This document shows, in pieces, positions 27,127 to 35,862 of a stretch of DNA of 64,000 nucleotides. Position 1 is the stretch's first letter. Every line of letters starts with the position of its first letter. The position numbers were made by a program, and so were the translations under genes. The DNA comes from JAJEBT01 sp965221485 (GTDB taxonomy: Bacteria; Pseudomonadota; Alphaproteobacteria; MPNO01; UBA830): contig OZ244893.1 in NCBI GenBank assembly GCA_965221485.1, forward strand, positions 124,001 through 188,000. Reading direction: 5' to 3'. Under the pieces are notes generated by a model that had not been told where the DNA came from, did no database searches, and saw only the letters and a list, made by a program, of their open reading frames with translations.

Positions 27127-28520
27127 TCGAGGGTTTGCGCCGTGCATGGAGCATTGCCAGGGCGGCCTGGATCCAGGACCGTCTGCGTCCGAAGATGGCC
27201 CGCCAGCGCGATGAGATCGATTTCCTGCCGGCAGCGGTCGAAATACAGGAGCGGCCGGCCTCACCGGCGGGGCGTGTTCTGGCGCTCCTGATCTCGGCAC
27301 TGATGCTGGCAGCGCTGGCGTGGGGCTGGTTTGGCAAGATCGACACAGTCGCCGTCGCACCGGGGCGCATCATCCCCGGCGAGAAGGTGAAGGTCATCCA
27401 GCCGCTGGAGATGGGCGTGGTGCGGGCAATTCACGTGCGCGACGGGCAAGCGGTGCGAAGGGACGAGGTACTGATCGAGATCGATCCTGCAGAAGAGGCT
27501 GCCGATCGCACGCGTCTGGAACAGGATCTGATGGCCTTGCGTCTTGATGTGGCATGGCTTTCGGCAATGTCGAAACAGCCTTCGGATCCGCTGTCGGTGT
27601 TCGTCCCGCCAGCGGAGGTCGAAGAGGCAGCGCTTTCTGTGGCGCGCGATCTGATGAGCGCCGAGGCGGCGGAATACCGGGAGGTCCTGGCGGGTATTGA
27701 TGCCGAGAAACGCCAGCGGCAGGCAGAGCGTGAAACGATTTCTGTGCGGATCGCAGGGCTTCGCCAGACGGTTCCGCTCATCCGCCAGAGGGTTGATGCG
27801 TACCGCCGTCTGGTGAGCAAGGAGTATGCGAGCCGTCTCAAGTTCACCGAGATGGAGGAAGAACTGATCTCGCGGGAGCACGCGCTTGCTGTCGAACAGC
27901 GCAAGATCGCAGAACTGCGGGAGGCGATTGCGGTTCTGGAGCGCCGCCGCGCCCGGCATATCGCTTCGGTCGCGGGCCGCGTCAGGCGCGACCTGTCACA
28001 GGCGATGCGCATGGCGGCGAGGCTGGAACAGGAATTCGCAAAAGCGGGTGAGCGGCTGCGGGCGCGCAACCTGCGCTCTCCGGTTGACGGCATTGTGCAG
28101 CAACTCGCCGTGCACACGCTGGGCGGTGTGGTCAGCCCGGCCCAGCGGCTTATGGCGGTGGTGCCGGCGGATACCGCGCTGGAGGTGGAGGCGATGCTGC
28201 TCAACAGGGATGTCGGTTTCGTGCAGACGGGCCAGTCGGCGGAGATCAAGGTCGAGAGCTTTCCGTTTACCCGGTACGGGCTGATCGACGGCGAGGTGAT
28301 GCAGGTGTCTGCGGACGCAGTGGCGGACGAGCGGCTGGGGCCGGTCTTCCCGATGCGTGTCTCGATGAAGCGGGACAGGATCCTGGTGGGCGATAGGTGG
28401 GTGGCGCTCGCGCCCGGCATGTCGGTGGCGGTCGAGGTCAAGACCGGCAAGCGCCGCGCCATCGATTTCTTTCTTTCGCCGTTCCTGCGCTATCAGGCGG
28501 AGGCCTTGCGGGAGAGATAA
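27123..28520 (+). CDS. Type I secretion membrane-fusion protein (HlyD family)
   Basis: A 465-residue adaptor. The TTG start at 27123 overlaps the exporter's stop codon by four bases, implying translational coupling. A short cytoplasmic segment is followed by one transmembrane helix (about residues 50-70), a split biotinyl-lipoyl domain (V-I-Q-P-L-E-M-G-V-V near 100 and L-R-S-P-V-D-G-I-V near 320), a long Arg/Glu/Gln-rich coiled-coil hairpin (about 130-300) and a C-terminal beta domain. It would link the ABC exporter to a TolC-type outer-membrane channel. No TolC gene is present in the window, so the channel must be encoded elsewhere. Confidence 0.93.
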   Translation: MIEGLRRAWSIARAAWIQDRLRPKMARQRDEIDFLPAAVEIQERPASPAGRVLALLISALMLAALAWGWFGKIDTVAVAPGRIIPGEKVKVIQPLEMGVVRAIHVRDGQAVRRDEVLIEIDPAEEAADRTRLEQDLMALRLDVAWLSAMSKQPSDPLSVFVPPAEVEEAALSVARDLMSAEAAEYREVLAGIDAEKRQRQAERETISVRIAGLRQTVPLIRQRVDAYRRLVSKEYASRLKFTEMEEELISREHALAVEQRKIAELREAIAVLERRRARHIASVAGRVRRDLSQAMRMAARLEQEFAKAGERLRARNLRSPVDGIVQQLAVHTLGGVVSPAQRLMAVVPADTALEVEAMLLNRDVGFVQTGQSAEIKVESFPFTRYGLIDGEVMQVSADAVADERLGPVFPMRVSMKRDRILVGDRWVALAPGMSVAVEVKTGKRRAIDFFLSPFLRYQAEALRER

Positions 28521-28889
28521 GACCCTGTCGCGGCAGAGAATGCGGAACGTTCGCGATGATGGTTCTCCCCTTCCGCAACTTCAAGGCTTCAGCGCCGCTA
28601 CGTCGGTGGGTGTCGGCCACGAGCGCCCGCGATTTCCGCCTCGCCGCCCGAGTTGACGCCGCAGCTGCAGAAGGACCGGTTCGTGGCCGGTCCCATGACG
28701 TCGAGCCTCTGCAAGAACAAGTGGTTTCGGCCGACAGCCGACCGGCCGGTTCAGAAGGCCCCTGGATCACCAATATCCGTCAGCCGGCGAGTGCTCCAAA
28801 ATGACCGATGACACCACAGGTTCGGGTTAAAAAATAAATAATCGCCAAAATTACTGATCCATATACTATGAAGTGCTATTCATGCTGTC
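28521..28889. other. Gene-free stretch after the type I exporter operon
   Basis: No gene recognised. GC-rich up to about 28800, then AT-rich (28820-28880), where a promoter could lie. Open frames on both strands overlap each other and show no domain. Confidence 0.4.
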
Positions 28890-29222
28890 ATGTGGCGTGA
28901 TGTGGACACCCTGCGGGGAAAATTGCAGGAAAAATACCGGGTGCTTCGGCCGGTTCTGGACGAACGCAGCCGTCGTCTGTGGGCCGCCTCGGAGGCCCAT
29001 GCCCTCGGGCGCGGCGGCATCTCTCGCGTTGCCGAGGCCACGGGCCTGTCCCGGAGCACGATCCGGGCTGGCCTGAAGGAACTGGAAACGGGAATCACGG
29101 CGCACCCTCACATAACCGGTTACATCGTAATTGGATTTTCTGACACTGAACTCAGCGGAAATTCGGCTTTGCCAGTTTGTGTCAGGCGTAGCGTGTCGAT
29201 AGTATTTACCAGAGTCGATTAG
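28890..29222 (+). pseudogene. ISAzo13-type transposase N-terminal fragment
   Basis: The first about 65 residues (Y-R-V-L-R-P-V-L-D-E-R-S-R-R-L-W-A-A, then G-G-I-S-R-V-A-E-A-T-G-L-S-R-S-T-I) match the conserved N-terminal helix-turn-helix of ISAzo13-family transposases. The similarity stops around 29090, and the remaining residues are unrelated. The gene is cut off at its 3' side just upstream of the second RTX gene, whose insertion or expansion may have destroyed it. Confidence 0.65.
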
Positions 29223-29256
29223 GCTCGCCGAAGAACCAGGAAGGAGCAGCAGTCTG

Positions 29257-31935
29257 ATGGCAACTTTGATCGGAACGCCCGGCGACGACGAGCTCGTAGG
29301 CGGCCCAGGTGACAATACGCTTGAAGGCCGTGCAGGCAACGACGTACTGGAAGGCGGCGCGGGTGCGGATGATCTGGACGGCGGTGCCGGTATCGACACA
29401 GCCTCTTATGCGGGTTCCACCACGGGGGTGACGGTGTGGCTTGACGACGGCGTGGGTTCCGGCGGCGATGCCGAGGGCGATACGCTGTCGAATATCGAGA
29501 ACCTGACTGGCTCCGACCATAACGACACTCTGATCGGAGATGACGGAGCCAACCGGCTGTCCGGCGGTGACGGCGACGACTATCTGTACGGCTACGCGGG
29601 CGATGATACGCTGATCGGTGGCGCCGGCAACGATACGCTGATCGGCGCGGCCGGCGACGACACGCTGGAGGGCGGTACGGGCGACGACTACCTGTATGGC
29701 AGCGAGGGCGACGACACGCTGATCGGTGGTGACGGCGACGATACGTTGATCGGCGCGGCCGGCGACGACACGCTGGGGGGCGGTTCGGGCGATGACTACC
29801 TCTCTGGCGGCGAGGGCGACGACACGCTTAAGGGCGGCGACGGCGACGATACGCTGATCGGCCGCGCCGGCGACGACACACTGGAGGGCGGTGCGGGTGA
29901 CGACTATCTGTACGGCAGCGAGGGTGACGACACGCTTATCGGTGGTTCCGGTAACGACAGGCTGATCGGCGCGGCCGGCGACGACACGCTCAATGGCGGT
30001 GCGGGCGACGACTACCTGTATGGCGGTGCGGGCCTGGACACGGCGTCCTATGCCGGCTCGGATGCGGGCGTCACCGTGGACCTCGCGGCAACGACGGGTT
30101 CGGGAGGGCACGCCGAGGGAGACACACTCTACTTTATCGAGAACCTCATCGGTTCGGACCATGTCGACACGCTGACCGGCGATGGCGGGGACAATATTCT
30201 TAAGGGTGGCGGCGGAGCGGACACTCTCGATGGCCGCGGCGGTGCGGACACAGCCTCTTATGCTGGCTCGGGGGCCGCGGTTTCCGTGAGTCTCGGGGCG
30301 GGTACGGCTTCGGGCGGCGATGCTGAAGGCGATGTGCTCACCAATATCGAGAACCTCATCGGCTCGGACCATGCCGACACGCTGACTGGCGATAGCGGGG
30401 ACAACCGGCTTGAGGGCGGAGCGAGCGGCGACGCGTTCGAAGGCGCCGCCGGGGCGGACACTCTTGATGGTGGCGCAGGCCTGGACACGGCCTCTTATGT
30501 CGGCTCGGGGGCCGCGGTTTCCGTGAATCTCGGGGCGGGTACGGCTTCTGGCGGCGACGCCGAGGGCGATGTGCTTACCAATATCGAGAACCTCATCGGC
30601 TCGGATCATGCCGACACGCTGACCGGTGATAGCGGAAACAATACACTGGAGGGTGGCGGCGGAGCTGACACTCTCGATGGTGGCGGCTGGCAGAGAGACA
30701 CTGCCTCATATGCCGGCTCCGCGTCCGGGGTCGTAGTCAATCTCGAAGCGGGGACGGGTTCCGGCGGCGATGCCGAGGGCGATGTGCTTATCAATATCGA
30801 GGACCTCATCGGCTCGGACCATGACGACACACTGATTGGCGATGCCGGGCAACACATACTTGAGGGCGGCGGCGGAGCGGACCATCTCGATGGCGGCCGC
30901 ATCTACAAGAGCACGGCCTCCTATGCCGGTTCTGGGTCCGCGGTTTCCGTGAATCTCGGGGCAGGGACGGCTTCGGGCGGCGACGCTGAGGGCGACGTGC
31001 TCATCAATATCGGGCACCTCATCGGCTCCGACCATGACGACACGCTGACCGGTGATAGCGGAAACAATACACTGGAAGGTGGCGGCGGAGCGGACACTCT
31101 CGATGGTGGCGGCTGGCAGAGAGACACTGCCTCATATGCCGGCTCCGCGTCCGGGGTCGTAGTCAATCTCGAAGCGGGGACGGGTTCCGGCGGCGATGCC
31201 GAGGGCGACGTGCTCATCAATATCGAGGATATTACCGGATCGGACTATGACGACACGCTGACCGGTGATAGCGGTATAAACTTGTTGCGCGGCGGCGCGG
31301 GCGACGACGCGCTCTATGGCGGTGATGGCGACGATATCCTCATTGGCCACTATGGTGACGACGTGCTCCATGGCGACGATGGCGACGATAGGCTCTATGG
31401 CGACGATGGCGACGATAGGCTTCGGGGCGGATTTGGTAACGACGTGCTCTATGGCGGCGCTAGCGACGATATCCTCTCTGGCCACTATGGTGACGACGTA
31501 CTCAATGGCGACTATGGCGACGATTGGCTCGAAGGCGGCGAGGGGGACGATGTCTATTATTTCGGGGGGTACCGCTCAAACCATGGTGACGACACGATCG
31601 TTAACCACGGAGAGAGCGCTTCGGAAGACTTGCTGAGGCTGCAGAAAGTCGAAGCGGACGATCTCTCGTTCCGGCAGAATGGCGACGATCTGGTGATTGA
31701 TCTGAACCAGTACGGCACGAGCGTGACGATCGACGACTGGTATGTTGGGCAGAACAACCGGCTCGACATCGAGCTCGACGATGGCAGCCGACTGCTGGCC
31801 TCCGATGTGCAGGTGCTGGTCAACGCGATGGCGGCCTTCGCGCCGCCGGGTGATGGCGCGACGGACTATACCGAAGCTCAGCGCGCCGTTCTCGACCCCC
31901 TGATCGCCGCCAACTGGCAGATGCCCGCCAGTTGA
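29257..31935 (+). CDS. RTX repeat protein (892 residues), type I secretion substrate
   Basis: The ATG follows AAGGAG by about 11 nt. The protein starts M-A-T-L-I-G-T-P-G-D-D and is RTX repeats almost from the first residue. An N-terminal part rich in D-D-T-L-I-G-G is followed by several spacer modules (T-A-S-Y-A-G-S, then G-G-D-A-E-G-D-V-L-x-N-I-E). A second dense nonapeptide block precedes a C-terminal about 110-residue non-repetitive domain with D-D-W-Y-V-G-Q-N-N-R-L-D and L-V-N-A-M-A-A-F. The same C-terminus closes the giant RTX protein, so both should use the ABC/HlyD pair at 25003-28520. No catalytic domain is visible. Probable secreted or surface Ca-binding protein. Confidence 0.9.
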   Translation: MATLIGTPGDDELVGGPGDNTLEGRAGNDVLEGGAGADDLDGGAGIDTASYAGSTTGVTVWLDDGVGSGGDAEGDTLSNIENLTGSDHNDTLIGDDGANRLSGGDGDDYLYGYAGDDTLIGGAGNDTLIGAAGDDTLEGGTGDDYLYGSEGDDTLIGGDGDDTLIGAAGDDTLGGGSGDDYLSGGEGDDTLKGGDGDDTLIGRAGDDTLEGGAGDDYLYGSEGDDTLIGGSGNDRLIGAAGDDTLNGGAGDDYLYGGAGLDTASYAGSDAGVTVDLAATTGSGGHAEGDTLYFIENLIGSDHVDTLTGDGGDNILKGGGGADTLDGRGGADTASYAGSGAAVSVSLGAGTASGGDAEGDVLTNIENLIGSDHADTLTGDSGDNRLEGGASGDAFEGAAGADTLDGGAGLDTASYVGSGAAVSVNLGAGTASGGDAEGDVLTNIENLIGSDHADTLTGDSGNNTLEGGGGADTLDGGGWQRDTASYAGSASGVVVNLEAGTGSGGDAEGDVLINIEDLIGSDHDDTLIGDAGQHILEGGGGADHLDGGRIYKSTASYAGSGSAVSVNLGAGTASGGDAEGDVLINIGHLIGSDHDDTLTGDSGNNTLEGGGGADTLDGGGWQRDTASYAGSASGVVVNLEAGTGSGGDAEGDVLINIEDITGSDYDDTLTGDSGINLLRGGAGDDALYGGDGDDILIGHYGDDVLHGDDGDDRLYGDDGDDRLRGGFGNDVLYGGASDDILSGHYGDDVLNGDYGDDWLEGGEGDDVYYFGGYRSNHGDDTIVNHGESASEDLLRLQKVEADDLSFRQNGDDLVIDLNQYGTSVTIDDWYVGQNNRLDIELDDGSRLLASDVQVLVNAMAAFAPPGDGATDYTEAQRAVLDPLIAANWQMPAS

Positions 31936-32467
31936 GCGGCACGGCGGCGGGCGTCTCTACTGCGCAGGCGCCTTCAAACAGAGGCTTCCCCGGAAGCTTC
32001 GCAAACGCCTGAGGCGCGCAAAGTCGATTGCTCTGAAAAAGTGCAGACTGTGTGATCACGGAGGTGCAGCGCATCGGGTGATAGAGTGCCTAGTCAATCA
32101 ACAATTTCGTCGAAACCAAAAGGATAGGACTGGTCGGCGCTGATCGCAATGGCGGTAGCGAATGGTACCCCGAACGCCGGCCTGAGCGGATCCAGGTCCA
32201 TGAATTTCCGAATCCGGATCCCGGTCAGGCGCTTCCGCATGGCGTTGATGATGTGACAGCCAGTTGCGCTTGGGTCAGCTTCGCGAACAATCCTGACCCG
32301 GCCAATTTTTGGCGTATCCTCGCTTCCCATTCGCGATCCGAGATTCGTCCGTGCTGTGATGGCTTCGTTATCACAGCGAGCCGCGAACTCTGAAGTCAAT
32401 CACCCCTCACGGTAAATTTCGGGTCACATCGAATTGGAAAGTCAAGGTTCCCGTCAACAGGGTTCCG
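31936..32467. other. Gene-poor stretch
   Basis: A minus-strand frame at 32094-32399 (101 codons) has no recognisable domain and no strong ribosome-binding site; I do not call it. A short perfect inverted repeat (GCTTCC, 2 nt, GGAAGC) lies near 31984-31997, downstream of the second RTX gene, without a T-run. Confidence 0.4.
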
Positions 32468-32878
32468 TCAACGCATTGTCAAGGCCGCGCCCTCTCGATC
32501 TTCCTGCCATGGACAGGGGCCGGCAAATGGCCAGTCCCAGGGTCCGTTGACAATGACCGGCAAGGCTGCCGGGTGACCAGTGCCTTCAAGCGGTGAGTAC
32601 CGGTTTACCAGTGTACGCTCCACGCGGTCCCGCTGCCCGGGAGCGACAGCGGCCCAGGTCACGTAGAGTTCACCCTCGCCGGCGTGCCTCATGATCCGGT
32701 GGTTATTACGATGTGTCGCCAGCCGGCTGGCAATGTCACCCTGGCCGATACAAATGACCTGACGGTCAACCTCGCCATGCCAGATGACGTAAATGCCATG
32801 CTCGCGAATTTGGCTGAGATCAAGGTCGAGAAGGCGACACCAGTTGCCCGTGGTGTAACGGATCCATCTCAATTGCAT
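32468..32878 (-). CDS. Small GIY-YIG-like domain protein
   Basis: A 136-residue protein with the GIY-YIG fold signature: H-G-I-Y-V-I-W (GIY strand), V-I-C-I-G-Q-G (YIG strand, Tyr replaced by Cys), then I-A-S-R-L-A-T-H-R with the conserved Arg, and a Glu in R-D-R-V-E-R-T-L. Such single-domain proteins occur as predicted nucleases or DNA-binding proteins of unknown role, often near mobile elements. The replaced Tyr makes nuclease activity uncertain. It is transcribed opposite to its neighbours and stands alone between the RTX island and the pilus/transfer operon. Confidence 0.6.
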   Translation of the reverse strand: MQLRWIRYTTGNWCRLLDLDLSQIREHGIYVIWHGEVDRQVICIGQGDIASRLATHRNNHRIMRHAGEGELYVTWAAVAPGQRDRVERTLVNRYSPLEGTGHPAALPVIVNGPWDWPFAGPCPWQEDREGAALTMR

Positions 32879-33772
32879 GGCGTGTCCCCTGTCACCGTAA
32901 CCGGCCCCTCCGTCATGGCGAAACCCTCACAGTTTCGCCCACCCTGCGCGTTCCTTGACGACGAGAGCGTATCGAATAGTCCGGATATTGTATTTACTGT
33001 CCAGTATACCACAACAAATTGTATGTTCGAATCACCCGGCATGTCACGATACGGGCCCCATTTCATCAGATACCAGTTGCCGGAACGGCATCGTCCGACA
33101 GGACTCTCCTTCGCGATCGCGGGCCAGTCGACAATCGCAGTGTTCTAACAATCGGAAATCGCAGATCCCGGGGAATAGGACCGGAACCTCTCAGCACTTC
33201 TTCATTGATGTTGATCCGGCATTTCGATCGAGACGCCATAATCGATCACCATGCCGCGTGTTTGTGCGGCGCATCGAGCCCAGTGCATGGTTCGATTGCC
33301 GGACAAATTCATCGGCTGCAGAGGCCACGTGCCGGAGAGGTTTTCCTGAGCGCGGAAAGTACCGGCGTGAACAAGACCAGCCGCCTGCAGCGCGACAATC
33401 AAGATGAAACTCGGCGGCACTCAGGAGGTGAGTCCTGGCGCGGGGAGGGGTCCATTCCCGTCGAATTGGTGATCCGGGGTGCGGCACCGCAAGACCTTCC
33501 GGATGAACGGTCTCCCGAACCCGCTGTTCACAACCGCGGCAGATCCCGTCCTGAGCAGGATCTCCACCGTGAACGGGAACGACCAAAGGGTCACGAACGG
33601 CAGTCCCGATTGCATGAAAATTAACGTCAGTGACCGGGAGACAATGTTCGTCAAATATCCCGAAATATCTCGCGCCTGGCCCGAAGCGAGCTCGCAAAAA
33701 CCTTCCAGGTTATTGAATCAAAACATAAAAATAAACGCTTTGGGGTGTTAAAAATAAGCTTGTAAAGGCATC
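32879..33772. other. Gene-free stretch upstream of the pilus/transfer operon
   Basis: Overlapping frames on both strands have no recognisable domain. A minus-strand frame at 33202-33420 has a signal-peptide-like start but no ribosome-binding site and no known family. The last 100 bp (33690-33770) are AT-rich and are the likely location of the promoter for the long operon; no clear consensus boxes were found. Confidence 0.4.
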
Positions 33773-34258
33773 TTGAGAAAATCCAAGGTACTAAATATGT
33801 TCCTTGGCATGATGAAACACGATCCCATGTTTCGCCAGCGGGTTGAAACATATCTCGAACGAAATTCCATGAGTGCACGCAAATTCGGAGTGGCCGTCCT
33901 CGACAACCCCGGGTTTGTCCACACTCTTCGCCGCGGAAGCTCACCCCGATTGAACACCGCAGACAAGGTCATGCTGTTCATGGGAGCCGAGCCGATGCGG
34001 GCCCACTTTCTGCGTCGGGTCGAACTGTTTTTTGCCACGACGCCGATCCTGCCCACCGCCCTTGGTGAGGAAATTGTCGGCAATTCGTCCTTTGTCTGGC
34101 GGTTGCACCGCGGTCTGTCACCCAGACTGATCACCCTCGACCAGATTTGCCAGTGGATGCAGGACGTCGCAACCCGGGAGGAATGGACCATGATTGAAGG
34201 CGCCATGCTGCGGACCGATAGCGACGGTTCATCCTCTTCACAGGGAGGACTCCTGTGA
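33773..34258 (+). CDS. Two-module protein heading the pilus/transfer operon (putative regulator)
   Basis: 161 residues from TTG 33773, or 153 from ATG 33797 (AAGG 9 nt upstream); the start is uncertain. The sequence contains an internal duplication. F-R-Q-R-V-E-T-Y-L, N-P-G-F-V-H-T-L-R-R-G and S-P-R-L-N-T recur as F-L-R-R-V-E-L-F-F, N-S-S-F-V-W-R-L-H-R-G and S-P-R-L-I-T. Each module is about 55 residues, helical, with a pattern resembling a helix-turn-helix (S-A-R-K-F-G-V-A-V-L). It overlaps the secretin gene by a few bases and has no signal peptide. I infer a DNA-binding regulator of the operon, but the family is not one I can name. Confidence 0.6.
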   Translation: MRKSKVLNMFLGMMKHDPMFRQRVETYLERNSMSARKFGVAVLDNPGFVHTLRRGSSPRLNTADKVMLFMGAEPMRAHFLRRVELFFATTPILPTALGEEIVGNSSFVWRLHRGLSPRLITLDQICQWMQDVATREEWTMIEGAMLRTDSDGSSSSQGGLL

Positions 34259-35862
34259 TGGTCAGCGTGACACCCGATGACAGGCAAGGCAACGGGTGCC
34301 GGTGGCCTCTTGTCCGGAACGCAACCTTCGGAGTCCTGATCACGGCGCTGCTCCCCGGATGTGGTTCCGGTCTCGTCAATCTTGTGCATGATGAGGCACG
34401 GTCCGTGGAACGGGAACTCCGTGAGCGCCGTGAGAAAGCTACGGCGACCTCCTGGTCCAGGGTCACGGTGGTCGATGGCCCCTGGGTGGGTCTTGAGGCG
34501 GCGCCGCCCCAAAGAGACCATAACCTGCCGGAGCGATTTCTGGCACCGGATGCTGTGACACTTCCCCTGGCGGGTGCGGACTCGCCGCCGGTTCTTGCCG
34601 CCCGCATCGGTGCTGCAACAGGTCTTCATGTCCGGTTCGTCGGACCACCCCGTCGCGGCCGCGAGACGGCAGCAATCCGTGAGGCTTTCAGACAGGTTCT
34701 GGCGGACGGCCACGGACTTCATGGCGACCTGTGGACCGGCCGGCTTGATCACCTTTTGGATCGCTGGACCGAAGCCGGCGGCTATGCCTGGCGCTATGAC
34801 CCGGAGCGCAAGCGCATAGAAATCCTGCGCACCGTCTCCGTTGTGTTTCAGGTGCACGCTCTCTCCGGAGAGCAGCGCTACAACGTTTCATCCTCCACCC
34901 TCGACCAGGAAAACGGAGAAGGCAGCAGCAACCGGAATTTCCAGGCCATTTCGACGCGCACCCGCTACAACCCCTGGCCGGAAATCCGGGAACAGCTGAC
35001 GGCGCTGGTTGGCAAGGAGACCCGGATCACCATCGCGCCCTCCAGCGCTTCGGTCGCAGTCCGGGGAACGCCGGGCGATGTCGCCCGGGTCCGGGATTAT
35101 CTCGCCTGGCTCAACCGCGAAGTGCTGCGTCCCGTCTCCCTGTCCGTTCATGTCTACAGCGTCCGCTTCGAGCGCGAAGTCGATTACGAACTCGGTATCG
35201 GTTTTGCCGTCTCCCGCCTGTTCGGAACATCGCTCAGGCTTGAGGCAGCGGAACGGACGGTGGCCCTGGTCAGGCCGGAGGCCGCAACCACCGGAGACAC
35301 GCTGAACGCGGCCGTTCGCGCTCTCAATCGGGCCGGAACGGCGTCGCGTGTCCTCAGCGCAACCATTCCCAGCCTCAACGGCAAACCGGCGCAGTTCTAT
35401 GAACTCTTCAAGGACGCCTATCTCAAGGAGGTCCGGACCACGGTGTCGGATGGCTCGTCCCAGACCCAGATGGTGCCCGGAACCGTGTCTTCGGGGTTTG
35501 CGCTCAGCTACCTGCCGCGCATTACCGGACCCGATGAAATTCTCGTCAGGATCTCTGCAAGCCTGCAGGACCGACCGGTCTTCACCCGCTTCACATCACG
35601 GGAACAAAGTATCCAGCTCCCCAGCTACGGGACTCGCGCCGTTCAGGTCACCCAGCGCATCGGGCGCGGAGAAACTCTGGTCGTGAGCGGGTTTCGTGAC
35701 CGGGACACCGGATCCGGCCGCGACGGGGCCGTCGATCCGGATCTGCCCCTGCCAGGCGGAAGTCGCTCCGCGCAGAGCAGCCGCACCGAGCGGGTTCTCC
35801 TGATCAACGCCGAAATCGGAGCGCCATTGGGGATATCCGAAGTTCATGGAGCCCGGCTGTGA
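34255..35862 (+). CDS. pilN: Type IVb pilus secretin, lipoprotein (PilN/BfpB family)
   Basis: 535 residues. GTG 34255 and ATG 34258 are both possible after GGGAGG at 34243-34248. The signal peptide ends in a lipobox (L-L-P-G-C). The N-terminal half holds N0/N1-type domains (A-A-T-G-L-H-V-R-F, then S-V-A-V-R-G-T-P-G-D-V-A-R-V-R-D-Y-L). The C-terminal half is the secretin core, with S-V-H-V-Y-S-V and V-P-G-T-V-S-S-G-F. In R64-type thin pili PilN forms the outer-membrane ring through which the pilus passes. It overlaps the upstream regulator-like gene and the downstream pilO gene. Confidence 0.9.
   Translation: MMVSVTPDDRQGNGCRWPLVRNATFGVLITALLPGCGSGLVNLVHDEARSVERELRERREKATATSWSRVTVVDGPWVGLEAAPPQRDHNLPERFLAPDAVTLPLAGADSPPVLAARIGAATGLHVRFVGPPRRGRETAAIREAFRQVLADGHGLHGDLWTGRLDHLLDRWTEAGGYAWRYDPERKRIEILRTVSVVFQVHALSGEQRYNVSSSTLDQENGEGSSNRNFQAISTRTRYNPWPEIREQLTALVGKETRITIAPSSASVAVRGTPGDVARVRDYLAWLNREVLRPVSLSVHVYSVRFEREVDYELGIGFAVSRLFGTSLRLEAAERTVALVRPEAATTGDTLNAAVRALNRAGTASRVLSATIPSLNGKPAQFYELFKDAYLKEVRTTVSDGSSQTQMVPGTVSSGFALSYLPRITGPDEILVRISASLQDRPVFTRFTSREQSIQLPSYGTRAVQVTQRIGRGETLVVSGFRDRDTGSGRDGAVDPDLPLPGGSRSAQSSRTERVLLINAEIGAPLGISEVHGARL

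Noticed and set aside
32094..32399. Possible 101-residue minus-strand gene
   Set aside because: No ribosome-binding site, no domain and no coupling to the GIY-YIG gene.
33202..33420. Possible 72-residue exported peptide on the minus strand
   Set aside because: Only the hydrophobic start supports it; GTG start without ribosome-binding site and overlapping frames on both strands.
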